Of a stretch of DNA of 64,000 nt, positions 34,108 through 43,302 are shown piece by piece. The DNA comes from an uncultured Rhizobiaceae group bacterium. Its GTDB lineage: Bacteria; Pseudomonadota; Alphaproteobacteria; Rhizobiales; Rhizobiaceae. The stretch covers positions 1-64,000 of the forward strand of contig CALGMR010000016.1 in assembly GCA_937958815.1 (NCBI GenBank). Reading direction: 5' to 3'. A model generated the notes under the pieces. The model was not told where the DNA came from. It made no database searches and saw nothing but the letters and a program-made list of their open reading frames with translations. The position numbers were made by a program, and so were the translations under genes. Within the stretch, counting starts at the first letter, position 1, and each line of letters starts with the position of its first letter.

Positions 34108-34479
34108 ATGAAACTCCCAACAGTAATTTTCGCAGCATTTGCCACATTGGCGACGACTTCCATCGCACCACAAGCACAAGCCAATTCATTCTCGACAGGT
34201 ATTTCAATCACCAAACTTTCATTGAATCATTCAGAAGTGACGCAGAACAACTTGGTTCAAGACGTGCGCCTGCTCCGCCATCGCGGCTCCAAAAGTAAGC
34301 GCAACTCCAGGCGTCGAAACGGATTCCGCATCCATCGCGGTACTAAAAACCGTGTTTTTACCGGAAGCAACACTTTCAACAACAGCAGATTGCAAGACAC
34401 TCGTAACTTCGACGCCTTTGCATACCGCCGTTTCAGGGGTGGCGTTGGTGGCGGCTTAACAGGAGGATTTCATCACTAA
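34108..34479 (+). CDS. Small secreted basic protein of unknown function
   Basis: 123 residues. A signal peptide (TVIFAAFATLATTSIA, cleavage near AQANS) precedes a chain that is Arg-, Asn- and Ser-rich in the middle (RHRGSKSKRNSRRRNGFRIH) and ends Gly-rich with GGVGGGLTGGFHH. No cysteines. AAGGACC precedes the ATG, and a rho-independent terminator lies about 110 bp downstream, so it is probably a single-gene transcript. No family recognised. Confidence 0.6.
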   Translation: MKLPTVIFAAFATLATTSIAPQAQANSFSTGISITKLSLNHSEVTQNNLVQDVRLLRHRGSKSKRNSRRRNGFRIHRGTKNRVFTGSNTFNNSRLQDTRNFDAFAYRRFRGGVGGGLTGGFHH

Positions 34480-34585
34480 AACCGCCTGCCCCTTTCATCG
34501 CGGACAGAATGGATCTCTCCTCCAAAACCTGTTCGCCACAACCCAACAAAAGAAAGGAAACGGTAGTCACAATCATTCAACGAGG

Positions 34586-34610
34586 AAAAGGCTTCTCACG
34601 GAGCCTTTTT
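34586..34610 (+). terminator. Rho-independent terminator after the small secreted protein gene
   Basis: Arms AAAAGGCT (34586-34593) and AGCCTTTT (34602-34609) around an 8-base loop, with a T-run ending the stem on the plus strand. The rest of the 339-bp gap to 34818 is AT-rich and shows no other gene-like feature. Confidence 0.8.
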
Positions 34611-34818
34611 CTGCATTTAGATTCCAGGCTTTTTGGATGATGAAAATCAATTACTTTCACAATTACAAATAAGGCGAATACTTTAAACTGACACCTATGT
34701 CTGTGGAATTTGCACCTTTTGTGATTCTATTGGAAGCCAGAAATCATCTGTTTACCCTTCTGCTCGGCAGTTTACTTGATTAAGAATTTGCAGGCACCCA
34801 TTTGCTATAATAGATGTC

Positions 34819-35562
34819 ATGTGGGGAAAGACTTCAAACAGATTTGACTATGGACGGCTGGGTGCAGACGCGCGCGCTGAGGAGATGGAGCGTCGCAGCA
34901 GCGTCGTCAAAATTTGTATTTTGGTGACCTACAGTTTTGCGGCGATTGTGTTCCTCGCCTACAAATACCTAACGCCCGACGTGATCAGCAGATTTTTGAC
35001 GTCATCCCACACCGTAAGCAAACCAAGCATGGTTGCCACAATGGATGAAAAACCATTCGCGGGTTTGCGAACACGCCATGCGCGGACCAAACGCAAAAGG
35101 TCAGACAGCAATTGGTTCGTTTGGGGCGTTGCGCGTTTTCAAACCCCTAGTTTTTATATCGGCGTATGGACAAGAGACAATCCGAAACACCTCGCCTACG
35201 ATATCCAAAAACAACTGAGAAAATATAAAACGCTGACAGACTGGGGCGATGTACGACTGGACGGAAAACCAGAAGATTTTTCGACTGACATTGGCCGTTT
35301 CCAAATACAGAAATTCACTTACCACCCTCCCGCAGGTGACCAAAACTGCGTTTATTTCTCATCAGTCAACATAGGACCTGGTGGCTATGTAAGAGGCAAT
35401 TATTGCGTCGCAGCTGTGACAAGCATTGACTATGACTTGTTGCACTGCGCGATTTCGTCAGTTCGACATCCAGACCTCAAGATCAATGCACCCGAACAGG
35501 CAAAGGGGTGCAATGGACGTAAAGTCGAGATGATAAAATTAAGTGTTCAACCGAAGACGTAA
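34819..35562 (+). CDS. Membrane-anchored protein of unknown function
   Basis: 247 residues. A cytoplasmic N-terminus of about 28 residues with an EEMERRSS stretch is followed by one transmembrane helix (VVKICILVTYSFAAIVFLAY, about 29-48). A large outer domain of about 190 residues is likely periplasmic, with FVWGVARFQTPSFYIGVWTRD in its first half and three cysteines (QNCVY, NYCVA, LHCAI) plus one near the end. No homologous family recognised. It is convergent with matB, separated by 64 bp that include a modest stem (CTGGC/GCCAG at 35592-35611). Confidence 0.6.
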   Translation: MWGKTSNRFDYGRLGADARAEEMERRSSVVKICILVTYSFAAIVFLAYKYLTPDVISRFLTSSHTVSKPSMVATMDEKPFAGLRTRHARTKRKRSDSNWFVWGVARFQTPSFYIGVWTRDNPKHLAYDIQKQLRKYKTLTDWGDVRLDGKPEDFSTDIGRFQIQKFTYHPPAGDQNCVYFSSVNIGPGGYVRGNYCVAAVTSIDYDLLHCAISSVRHPDLKINAPEQAKGCNGRKVEMIKLSVQPKT

Positions 35563-35626
35563 AAAACGTCAGCATCGACACCCAAATTGGACTGGCGGGC
35601 CGACCAGCCAGATCGACCTTTTCTTG

Positions 35627-37150
35627 CTACCCCGCAAACGCATCCTTATAAGTGTCACGCAACACGTTTTTTTGCACTTTGCCCATTGTGTTACGGGGGA
35701 GTTCGTCCACAACGACCAACAATTTGGGCTGTTTGAAACGGGCCATCTTGTCTTTGATACTTTCCATAATGGCATCGCAATCCAGCGCACCGCCTTGTGA
35801 CACCAGAACACCAACCACGCTTTCCCCAAAATCAGGGTGCGGTACGCCCACAACGGCGGATTCCAAGACCTCCTCTTGCTCGTCCAACAGCAGTTCGACC
35901 TCTTTTGGATAGATGTTGTAGCCGCCTGAAATGATCAGGTCTTTGCCGCGCCCGACAATCGAAACATATCCGTCTTCATCTAAAATGCCGAGATCGCCGG
36001 TTATGAAAAATCCATCTTCACGGAATTCTTCCGCCGTTTTTTCCGGCATTTTCCAATATCCCGAAAAGACGTTGTCGCCCTTCACTTCTATGCTGCCCAC
36101 TTCACCATTGGGCAGTTCCGCGCCAGTGGTGGCATCGCAAATGCGAAGGCTGACACCTGGCAAAGGAAAACCGACCGTTCCGGCCCTACGTTCCCCATCA
36201 TATGGGTTTGATGTGTTCATATTCGTTTCAGTCATGCCGTAACGTTCCAATATGCGTTTGCCCGTCCGTTCTTCAAATTCCACATGGGTTTCGGCCAACA
36301 ATGGCGCGCTGCCTGAAATGAACAAACGCATATGAGCGGCCAACTCGCCCGTGAAACGCTCATCGCCCAAAAGACGCGTGTAGAACGTTGGCACACCCAT
36401 CATCGATGTGGCCTTCGGCATGTTTTCGATGATCGCATCATTGGTGAACCCTGGAAGAAAGATCATAGACGCCCCTGCGATAAGGCTCACATTGATCGCC
36501 ACGAACAAGCCGTGGGTGTGAAAGATCGGCAGTGCGTGAAGCAACACATCGTCAGATGTGAACTGCCACAACTCACACAGGGTTTGGGCATTGCTGAGCA
36601 GGTTTTCGTGGCTCAACATAGCGCCTTTAGAACGGCCCGTGGTGCCAGATGTGTACAAAATGGCCGCGAGGTCATCAGCCCTCCGCGCAATATTTTCAAA
36701 ACTCGGGCTTGCCGCCAAACCTTTGTCGGCAAATGTACCTGCACTGATATCTTCGTTGACAAACACACCCAAGGTTTCAAGTTTCGCCCCATTAGAAGCC
36801 GCCACGGCTTTCAGGTCATCAGCATTGGCAGGGTCGCAAATAAAGAGCGACGCTCCAGCATCGGACAAGAAATAGTCCACCTCGCTAGCCGTGTACGCAG
36901 TGTTCAAAGGCAAGAACACAGCCCCTGCCCGCACACAGGCCAAATACACCATCACCGCTTCGATCGATTTTGGAACCTGAACAGCAACGCGGTCGCCCGG
37001 TTGCACACCCAAATCAACCAGCACATTGGCAATACGTGCAGAAACATCCAGCGCGTCTTGATAGGTGTACCAACGGCCTTCTGGCATTTGAGCCAAAGTT
37101 TTTGAAAAATCTGGGTTGGAAAACAACCCATCAAACAAATGGTTGGCCAT
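35627..37150 (-). CDS. matB: Malonyl-CoA synthetase (malonate--CoA ligase)
   Basis: 507 residues. ANL-family ligase activating malonate, and often methylmalonate, with ATP and CoA. The P-loop is ILYTSGTTGRSKGAMLSHEN, and the adenine motif RYGMTETNMNTSNPYDGERR is typical of MatB. WKMPEKTAEEFREDGFFITGD and the final NTMGKVQKNVLRDTYKD also follow known MatB proteins. ATG 37150 (MANHLFDG) has AGGAA eight bases upstream; a longer frame start is unlikely. It is divergent from a P450 gene. Malonyl-CoA could feed fatty acid synthesis; why it sits in this neighbourhood is unclear. Confidence 0.9.
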   Translation of the reverse strand: MANHLFDGLFSNPDFSKTLAQMPEGRWYTYQDALDVSARIANVLVDLGVQPGDRVAVQVPKSIEAVMVYLACVRAGAVFLPLNTAYTASEVDYFLSDAGASLFICDPANADDLKAVAASNGAKLETLGVFVNEDISAGTFADKGLAASPSFENIARRADDLAAILYTSGTTGRSKGAMLSHENLLSNAQTLCELWQFTSDDVLLHALPIFHTHGLFVAINVSLIAGASMIFLPGFTNDAIIENMPKATSMMGVPTFYTRLLGDERFTGELAAHMRLFISGSAPLLAETHVEFEERTGKRILERYGMTETNMNTSNPYDGERRAGTVGFPLPGVSLRICDATTGAELPNGEVGSIEVKGDNVFSGYWKMPEKTAEEFREDGFFITGDLGILDEDGYVSIVGRGKDLIISGGYNIYPKEVELLLDEQEEVLESAVVGVPHPDFGESVVGVLVSQGGALDCDAIMESIKDKMARFKQPKLLVVVDELPRNTMGKVQKNVLRDTYKDAFAG

Positions 37151-37308
37151 GAAAATTTCCTGCATCGCGGCATTCAAAGAATTGGGAAACACTTTGCCGA
37201 CATCGTCGCGATAAGTCACGACCCTACAGCAAGCTCTGTACAAGCAATTCCGAGCATGGTTCAGTTTTAGACTATAGAAGTTTGCCCGCGAAAAGTTAGG
37301 AGCGCGAA

Positions 37309-38496
37309 ATGCCCATTACACAGCCTGCTCCGATTGACGCCACCATCACGGGCGAGCAGCTTTTTCTCGATCCTTATCCAATTTACAAACGGCTTCGTGA
37401 AGAGACGCCAGTGGTTCAGGTGCCTGCTCTCAAGCGTACATTTCTAACCAAAGCGGCCGACACAAAATATGTGAAGAACACACCCGAACTTTTCAGTTCT
37501 GATGATCCAAACACACCCATGCAGCCTGCGTTTCAGGCACAGACATTGATGCGCAAAGACGGTGAAGCGCATCAGCGTGAACGCATGGCCATGCAGCCGG
37601 CCTTTTCTGCGCGCGTGATCAAAGCGAGTTGGAAGCCGCTGATTGAAAAAATTGCAATCGACTATGTAGGCCGCCTGCCCCATGGTGAGACGATAGATAT
37701 ATTTTCAGCCCTCGCCGCACCCTTTGCGTCACAATGTATTGCCCACATTTTGGGGATCGCGCCCGCGTCTGACGGCGATATGGCGCGCTGGAGCCAAACG
37801 TTGATTGATGGTGCTGGAAATTTCGCATGGGCCCCTGAGCCGTTTGCTACTTCTGACAAAGCCAATGAAGAAATGAACGCCTTGTTTGACAAGATGACAG
37901 AGCAGCATAAGGCCAATCCAGATGAAAGTGCCCTTTCGGTCATGGTCAATGCGGACGATCCAATTGAAACGAGCCAAATCCGATCCAATATCAAAATCGC
38001 CATTGGTGGCGGCATCAACGAACCGCGCGATGCGTTGACCACAATTCTATTTGGCTTGCTCACCAACCCTGACCAGTTTGAAGCGGTGAAAACAAATCCT
38101 GAATTGATTGGAAAAGCGTTTGATGAGGGCGTGCGCTGGTGCGCACCGATTCAGGTGAGTTCACGGCTAGTGAAAGAGGACACAGAAATCCGTGATTGTT
38201 TCATTCCCAAGGGTGACACAGTGATGACCATTCAAGCATCCGCATGCCACGATGAGGACCTGTATGAAGCACCTGAACTGTTCGATATGTTTCGAAAAAG
38301 CAGCGGCCATCAGGCATTCGGCAATGGACCACATTTTTGCCAAGGCACCCATGTTGCGCGCATGATGTTGGCAGACATCATGCTCCCGCTTTTAGTGGAA
38401 CGGTTTCCGAACATGACATTGGACAGACCAGAAGACGTTAAATGGCGTGGCTTCGGTTTTCGCGGGCCGATCAATCTCCCTGTGCACTTAGCATAA
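37309..38496 (+). CDS. Cytochrome P450 with a non-canonical I-helix (paralogue 1)
   Basis: 395-residue soluble bacterial P450. The heme-thiolate loop is FGNGPHFCQG with Cys344, and the K-helix ExxR is EGVR near residue 276. In the I-helix, where AGx(D/E)T is standard, the sequence is GGGINEPRDAL (about 233-243), with no acid-alcohol pair at the usual place. The gene starts 158 bp from divergent matB. No ferredoxin or reductase is adjacent. The second P450 at 55847 shares the NEPRD feature and the FGxGPHFCxG loop, so both are of one family. Substrate unknown. Confidence 0.9.
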   Translation: MPITQPAPIDATITGEQLFLDPYPIYKRLREETPVVQVPALKRTFLTKAADTKYVKNTPELFSSDDPNTPMQPAFQAQTLMRKDGEAHQRERMAMQPAFSARVIKASWKPLIEKIAIDYVGRLPHGETIDIFSALAAPFASQCIAHILGIAPASDGDMARWSQTLIDGAGNFAWAPEPFATSDKANEEMNALFDKMTEQHKANPDESALSVMVNADDPIETSQIRSNIKIAIGGGINEPRDALTTILFGLLTNPDQFEAVKTNPELIGKAFDEGVRWCAPIQVSSRLVKEDTEIRDCFIPKGDTVMTIQASACHDEDLYEAPELFDMFRKSSGHQAFGNGPHFCQGTHVARMMLADIMLPLLVERFPNMTLDRPEDVKWRGFGFRGPINLPVHLA

Positions 38497-38514
38497 ATGT
38501 GCGCTTGGCATAAA

Positions 38515-38546
38515 AAAGCCCGACTGCTTTGCAGCAACCGGGCTTT
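38515..38546. terminator. Terminator between convergent P450 and tpa genes
   Basis: Outer arms AAAGCCCG (38515-38522) and CGGGCTTT (38539-38546) with an inner CTGC/GCAG stem. The minus strand continues into T6, making this a good terminator for tpa. On the plus strand the T-run is only three bases, so termination of the P450 transcript would be weaker. Confidence 0.85.
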
Positions 38547-38568
38547 CAACGAAACAGCTTTGCACATA

Positions 38569-39954
38569 TTAAGCTGTCACGCGCGCTATCGCCCCGTCGA
38601 TAGAAGTCACAATTTCATCGATATGATCTTTTGTGCAAATCAATGCGGGAGACAAACAAAGCGTATTGTTCAAGCCGGCCAACGAACGGTTCGTGGCGCC
38701 GATCACAACCGCATCTGCCTTAAAGCATTCGGCCACAATGGCTTGTGTCACGCTTTCTGGCACCGGTTCTTTGGTCTCACGATCAGCAACAAGCTCGGCA
38801 CCACAGAACAAGCCCTTGCCCCGCACATCGCCAATAATTTGGTGCTTGGCCTTCAGGCCTTCGAGACCTTCCATTAAATATTCGCCCATTTTGACGGTGT
38901 TTTCGAGCAGGTTTTCTTGTTCAAGAATGTCCATGTTCGCCATCGCAGCTGCAGGCCCTGCCGTGCAACCACCGAAGGTCGAAATGTCACGGAAATAGCT
39001 CATGGGATCATCCGGGTTTTCTTTGAACATGTTGAACACTTTTTCAGTGGTCACAGTGCAAGAAATGGCCGCATAACCTGACGCCACACCTTTGGCCATA
39101 GTCACCATGTCGGGCTCAATCCCGTAATTTTGATAACCGAACCAAGTGCCCGTGCGGCCCATGCCGCACACAACTTCATCGATGAGAAGCAAGATATTGT
39201 ACTTGTCGCAAATTTCGCGAACCCGCGGCCAATAGCCTTCCGGAGGCGTGATCACACCACCACCTGCTGTCACAGGTTCAAGGCACAATGCGCCAACCGT
39301 GTCTGGCCCTTCGCGAAGAATAACGTCCTCAATCGCATTGGCAGCGCGGATGCCGTAGTCATCGACCTCCCCCCACTGGCTGCGATATTCAAGGCAATGG
39401 GGCACCTCGACAAAATCCGGCGTGAACGGGCCATACTGGCCTTTGCGCTCATCTTGCCCACCAGCGGAAAGGCAAGTGATCGTTGTGCCGTGATAGTCGC
39501 GCTGACGATACAGAATCTTGCTTTTCTTGCCGCCATAAACGTTGTGAGAAATTTGACGCACGATTTTGAACGTTTTCTCATTCGCCTCAGAACCAGAGTT
39601 TGAATAATAAACACGGCTCATGCCCGGCATTTTTTCAATAAGGCGTTCAGCAAACAATGCACCGGGAATGGTGCCCATTGTGCCGCCAAAGAAATTCATT
39701 TTAACCAGTTGATCCCGCACGGCATTGGCGATGCTTTCGCGGCCATAGCCCACATTCACAGTCCACACGCCGCCAGACACTGCATCGAGATGTTTGCGAC
39801 CTGCTTGGTTCCAAACGTGCAGGCCTTTACCTTCAACAATGATCAAAGGATCGGCAGCATCAAATTTCTTGTGTTGCGTAAGATGGTGCCAAACGTGGGC
39901 CTTATCAGCTTCCACAACATGGCTGATATCATTATCACCTACATGCATGTTCAT
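38569..39954 (-). CDS. tpa: Taurine--pyruvate aminotransferase
   Basis: Transfers the amino group of taurine to pyruvate, giving sulfoacetaldehyde and alanine. A 461-residue class III PLP aminotransferase with the PLP lysine in TMAKGVASGYAAIS (Lys288) and Asp259 in LLLIDEVVCGMGRTG. DAVSGGVWTVNVGYGRESIA and STFGGCTAGPAAA are characteristic of Tpa rather than omega-amino acid or GABA aminotransferases. AGGAG seven bases before ATG 39954 fixes the start. Its product is the Xsc substrate, although xsc is 8 kb away. CTGGAC/CTGGTG repeats lie 93-125 bp upstream. Confidence 0.93.
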   Translation of the reverse strand: MNMHVGDNDISHVVEADKAHVWHHLTQHKKFDAADPLIIVEGKGLHVWNQAGRKHLDAVSGGVWTVNVGYGRESIANAVRDQLVKMNFFGGTMGTIPGALFAERLIEKMPGMSRVYYSNSGSEANEKTFKIVRQISHNVYGGKKSKILYRQRDYHGTTITCLSAGGQDERKGQYGPFTPDFVEVPHCLEYRSQWGEVDDYGIRAANAIEDVILREGPDTVGALCLEPVTAGGGVITPPEGYWPRVREICDKYNILLLIDEVVCGMGRTGTWFGYQNYGIEPDMVTMAKGVASGYAAISCTVTTEKVFNMFKENPDDPMSYFRDISTFGGCTAGPAAAMANMDILEQENLLENTVKMGEYLMEGLEGLKAKHQIIGDVRGKGLFCGAELVADRETKEPVPESVTQAIVAECFKADAVVIGATNRSLAGLNNTLCLSPALICTKDHIDEIVTSIDGAIARVTA

Positions 39955-40047
39955 GTGCGTTCTCCTGGCACTCAGCACAACTGCTGATCTATTTTTCCCA
40001 TATCAACAGAAGTTGCAGAATTTGGGTAGCAGGAAAATGATCAAGCA

Positions 40048-40079
40048 CGGCACCAGTTGAAAAGTTTGGATGGGTCCAG
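40048..40079 (-). promoter_or_regulatory. Possible TauR direct repeat upstream of tpa
   Basis: Reading the minus strand, CTGGACCCA starts at 40079 and CTGGTGCCG at 40056, 23 bp apart, nearly the spacing seen upstream of tauR. The second copy matches only the CTGG core plus scattered bases, so support is modest. Position about 100 bp above the tpa start suits an activator. Confidence 0.45.
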
Positions 40080-40111
40080 AAACTCGCACGAAATTTGGAA
40101 CCAAAACGCAA

Positions 40112-40139
40112 AAAAGCCCGACCAAATGGCCGGGCTTTT
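40112..40139. terminator. Terminator after the L,D-transpeptidase gene
   Basis: Arms AAAAGCCCG (40112-40120) and CGGGCTTTT (40131-40139), with an inner CCA/TGG extension. A-run and T-run flank both sides, so it can act in either direction. It lies about 20 bp past the stop of the minus-strand gene. Confidence 0.88.
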
Positions 40140-40161
40140 ATAAACCTTATCCAAGCAATGC

Positions 40162-40776
40162 TTAGTAAGTAACTTTTACAGTTCCACCATTGCGACGCAC
40201 CATTGCGAACAACTGTGCAGCATTTGATGGGTGCAAGCGCACGCAACCGTGTGACGCTGTGCGGCCCAGGCGGCTGATTGCGTTTGTGCCATGTACGGCA
40301 AAACCACGGTGATAGAACATTGCATATGGCATTGGAGCACCATGGTACTTTTTGGAGTAGTACTCTTTGTGCATGCGATGAATTTTCCAAGTACCAGTTG
40401 GTGTTGTGTAACCCTTACGGCCTGAAGACACTTTCCAAACGTGCTTGACGCGACCGCCCTGATAAACAGTCATAGTCTGCTTCGACAAGTTGACCTTTGC
40501 CAAAACGCGACCAGAACCAGCTCTCACAGAACGTTTTTTAGAAGAACGCTTTACGGATTTGCGTCTGCTCTTCTTATAAACGCGGTTCTTGTATTTTTTG
40601 CCCTTGCGAGCCTGTTTTTCATACCAAACACGTGTCCAGTAGGCTTTGTCTTTTTTACCAGCATAGCTGCTTGTGCTTGATGGTGCTTTCAAAGTTTTTG
40701 ATTTCGTTTCACCTGCAATTGCTGGTGAAGCGAAAAGACTGGCTACAAATGCCAGAAGTATAAAGAGTCTTTTCAT
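40162..40776 (-). CDS. Periplasmic L,D-transpeptidase (YkuD domain)
   Basis: 204 residues. A signal peptide (MKRLFILLAFVASLFASPAIA) is followed by an extremely basic linker at about residues 35-85, with more than 20 Lys or Arg, and the YkuD domain from about 87. The catalytic motif is HGTNAISRLG followed by SHGCVRL with Cys178. It forms 3-3 peptidoglycan crosslinks or anchors outer-membrane proteins to the wall. The basic linker could bind teichoic-like acids, LPS or nucleic acid; its role is not known. A terminator follows the gene. Confidence 0.9.
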   Translation of the reverse strand: MKRLFILLAFVASLFASPAIAGETKSKTLKAPSSTSSYAGKKDKAYWTRVWYEKQARKGKKYKNRVYKKSRRKSVKRSSKKRSVRAGSGRVLAKVNLSKQTMTVYQGGRVKHVWKVSSGRKGYTTPTGTWKIHRMHKEYYSKKYHGAPMPYAMFYHRGFAVHGTNAISRLGRTASHGCVRLHPSNAAQLFAMVRRNGGTVKVTY

Positions 40777-40793
40777 TGACTTCCCTCCAGTAG

Positions 40794-40845
40794 TTTTTTT
40801 TCAAACTGCCCGACTTCAAAACAGTCATTTTTTTCAAACTTCCCC
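40794..40845. repeat. Imperfect direct repeat upstream of the L,D-transpeptidase gene
   Basis: A T-run followed by TCAAACTGCCC (first copy, ending 40811) recurs as a T-run followed by TCAAACTTCCCC (second copy, ending 40845), 34 bp apart. It occupies the start of the 325-bp divergent gap 40777-41101 and could be a regulator site for either neighbour. Nothing else gene-like is visible in that gap. Confidence 0.4.
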
Positions 40846-41101
40846 ATGGAAGCTTGCATAAACATTTGACGCGAAAAGGGTTTCATCCAGTTAATGAAAC
40901 ACCTTTCACCGGCTTTGATTAGTTTATGCGTAAACAAGCAGTAAATGCGGTGACAAATGTCACACGAAGGAAAAACGGTCATTTACGCAAGACTGTTATA
41001 TGCCGATGACCCATATACTAACCCAAATTTTTGCTGTTTGGCGAGTCATTGTAATTAGGTCGATTTGATGAAACCCTTTGCGCAGCGTATTCAGTCAACG
41101 A

Positions 41102-42412
41102 ATGGAAACCAGTTTGCACGGCTCTCTCAACAAACGCATTGAAGACAAAACTGCTGAATTGGTCGCACTCACCTCTGCCCTCATTCGAATTCCAACCATC
41201 AATCCGCCAGGTGATGCCTACATTCCGTGCGCGGAACTTATCGGCAATCGCCTGACAAAGCGCGGATTTCAGGTTGAATACATCCGCGCCCACGACACGC
41301 CCGGCGACAGCGACAAATTTCCACGCACCAATGTCATGGCCCGCATAGAAGGCAAAGGCCCCGGCCCCGTTGTTCATTTTAACTCGCATATTGATGTGGT
41401 GGAGGTTGGCCACGGCTGGACAGTTGATCCTTTTGGCGGCGAAGTGAAAGACGGCAAGGTTTATGGTCGCGGCGCCTGCGATATGAAAGGCGGTCTCGCA
41501 GCATCCATAATAGCAGTGGAAGCCTATATTGAAGCCAACCCAGATTTTTGCGGGGCCATAGAAATATCCGGCACGGTAGATGAAGAATCTGGCGGGTTCG
41601 GTGGTGTGGCTTATTTGGCCGCCAAGGGCCTGTTTTCCAAGCCGCGCGTCGATCACGTGATCATTCCCGAACCGCTTAACAAAGACAGGGTATGCCTCGG
41701 GCATCGCGGTGTTTGGTGGGCGGAGATTGAAACCTTCGGCACACAAGCGCATGGATCAATGCCCTTTTTAGGTGACAGCGCCATCCGCCATATGGGGTCC
41801 GTTCTTCATTCATTTGAAACAGAGCTTTACCCGCAACTCGCCGAGAAACGAACAGAAATGCCGGTGGTTCCTGAAGGCGCAAAACAATCCACCATGAACA
41901 TCAACTCAATTCATGGTGGGGAGTCCGAAAGCGGCGGCCATGGCAAACCGCAAGACTATACTGGCTTGCCAAGCGCCAATGTGGCGGAATCCTGCCGTGT
42001 TGTTCTTGATCGTCGTTTCTTGATCGAAGAAGACATATCGGTCGTAAAAGGTGAAGTCATAGAGATCTTGGAAGGTTTGAAGCGCAACCGCGAAAGTTTC
42101 GATTATGCCATTCGTGACATTATGGAAGTTTTGCCAACGATGACCGAACAAGATGCACCAGTGGTCACTGCTGTATCTGATGGAATTCGCCAGGTTTTGG
42201 GCAAAGAGCCAGACTATGTCATTTCGCCGGGCACATATGATCAAAAGCATATTGCACGCATCGGACATTTGCACGATTGCATCGCTTACGGCCCCGGCAT
42301 ATTGGATTTAGCCCATATGGCAGATGAATATGTTGGCATCGACGACATGGTCGCCTCGGCGAAGGTGATGGCGCAGGCGATACACGCATTGCTGACAGGT
42401 GCAAAAAGCTAA
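41102..42412 (+). CDS. M20-family metallopeptidase (ArgE/DapE/ACY1-type)
   Basis: A 436-residue amidohydrolase with two zinc ions. Metal and catalytic motifs are HFNSHIDVV (His and the Asp two residues on), GRGACDMKGGLA (bridging Asp), SGTVDEESGGFGG (catalytic Glu-Glu) and the last His near GPGILDLAHMADEY. The dimerisation domain between about residues 205 and 320 contains GTQAHGSMPFLG. The cytoplasmic enzyme likely deacylates N-acyl amino acids or cleaves small peptides. ATG 41102 is preferred over a TTG eight codons upstream. It stands alone, 144 bp before the DUF922 gene. Confidence 0.87.
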   Translation: METSLHGSLNKRIEDKTAELVALTSALIRIPTINPPGDAYIPCAELIGNRLTKRGFQVEYIRAHDTPGDSDKFPRTNVMARIEGKGPGPVVHFNSHIDVVEVGHGWTVDPFGGEVKDGKVYGRGACDMKGGLAASIIAVEAYIEANPDFCGAIEISGTVDEESGGFGGVAYLAAKGLFSKPRVDHVIIPEPLNKDRVCLGHRGVWWAEIETFGTQAHGSMPFLGDSAIRHMGSVLHSFETELYPQLAEKRTEMPVVPEGAKQSTMNINSIHGGESESGGHGKPQDYTGLPSANVAESCRVVLDRRFLIEEDISVVKGEVIEILEGLKRNRESFDYAIRDIMEVLPTMTEQDAPVVTAVSDGIRQVLGKEPDYVISPGTYDQKHIARIGHLHDCIAYGPGILDLAHMADEYVGIDDMVASAKVMAQAIHALLTGAKS

Positions 42413-42556
42413 TGGATCGCACTCAAGGCGTACGGTAGCCAATCTTCAATTAACGCCGTTTGGTAAAATTTACGGCATTTCGCCAATCCCGCCTTGACCA
42501 TCTCCACTGGTTTGCAATCATAGCATTGGAATAAATCGAAGCCTGAGGGGCTGATT

Positions 42557-43174
42557 ATGGGTTTAGTTGCAAAACGGTTGCTTGCAGCCATCACGGTTCT
42601 AATAGCTTTCACTTTGGCGCATTCGGCATCCGCCCGTGTGATCATCAATGAGCGCACTAAATTTTATACAGTTTCGGGCAAGACCGGACCGCAATTGTTC
42701 AAGTCGATTTTGCGTCGAGGCCCTAAGGTTCGCAATGTAGGCCACGCCATTGCCTCCACCGGAACGGCTTTAAAAATTCGCAATATCAAGACCGTGGTGA
42801 ACAGACGCGAATGCAAAGTGACCAATGTGGATGTGATCGTGGACATCACCTACACTTTGCCGCGTTGGACTGGGAGCCAAGGCGCATCTGCCAAAGTTCG
42901 CGATACTTGGAAACAATTTAATGCCCGCGTTCTAAAACACGAACAAACCCATGGCCGAATAAGCCGTGAATATGCACGCGAAATTGAAAAGAAGATCAAA
43001 CAAACTCGCGGACGTGCTTCACGCAATTGCAAAAACTTCGGAAAACGTCAGTTGAGGTCTCTTGCAAGATTGCAAAGAAACATTCGTAAGCGACACGAAC
43101 GTTTTGACAGACGTGAAGGCCGAGCGCGTTCGCGCATCCGTTTGCTCCAGCGCTCTTTGATTAAGTCCAATTGA
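42557..43174 (+). CDS. Secreted DUF922-type putative zinc protease
   Basis: 205 residues. The signal peptide (RLLAAITVLIAFTLAHSASA) is followed by a beta-rich region with FYTVSGKTGPQL and RRECKVTNVDVIVDITYTLP. The HEQTH zinc motif (HExxH type) is in LKHEQTHGRISREYA near residue 130, as in DUF922 proteins. The C-terminal third is strongly basic and helical (RNIRKRHERFDRREGRARSRIR), an odd tail for this family. Substrate unknown. Confidence 0.75.
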   Translation: MGLVAKRLLAAITVLIAFTLAHSASARVIINERTKFYTVSGKTGPQLFKSILRRGPKVRNVGHAIASTGTALKIRNIKTVVNRRECKVTNVDVIVDITYTLPRWTGSQGASAKVRDTWKQFNARVLKHEQTHGRISREYAREIEKKIKQTRGRASRNCKNFGKRQLRSLARLQRNIRKRHERFDRREGRARSRIRLLQRSLIKSN

Positions 43175-43302
43175 TTGATCGGCGACACGCCCCGCAACGG
43201 TCAAAATTAGACTGAGGGATTTGTGCCTTTTCAAAGACTGATGCTGACAAATCCGCTTGTCAGTGCTTTAATCGCCAGAAGATTTTCTGGAGATCATCCC
43301 TC

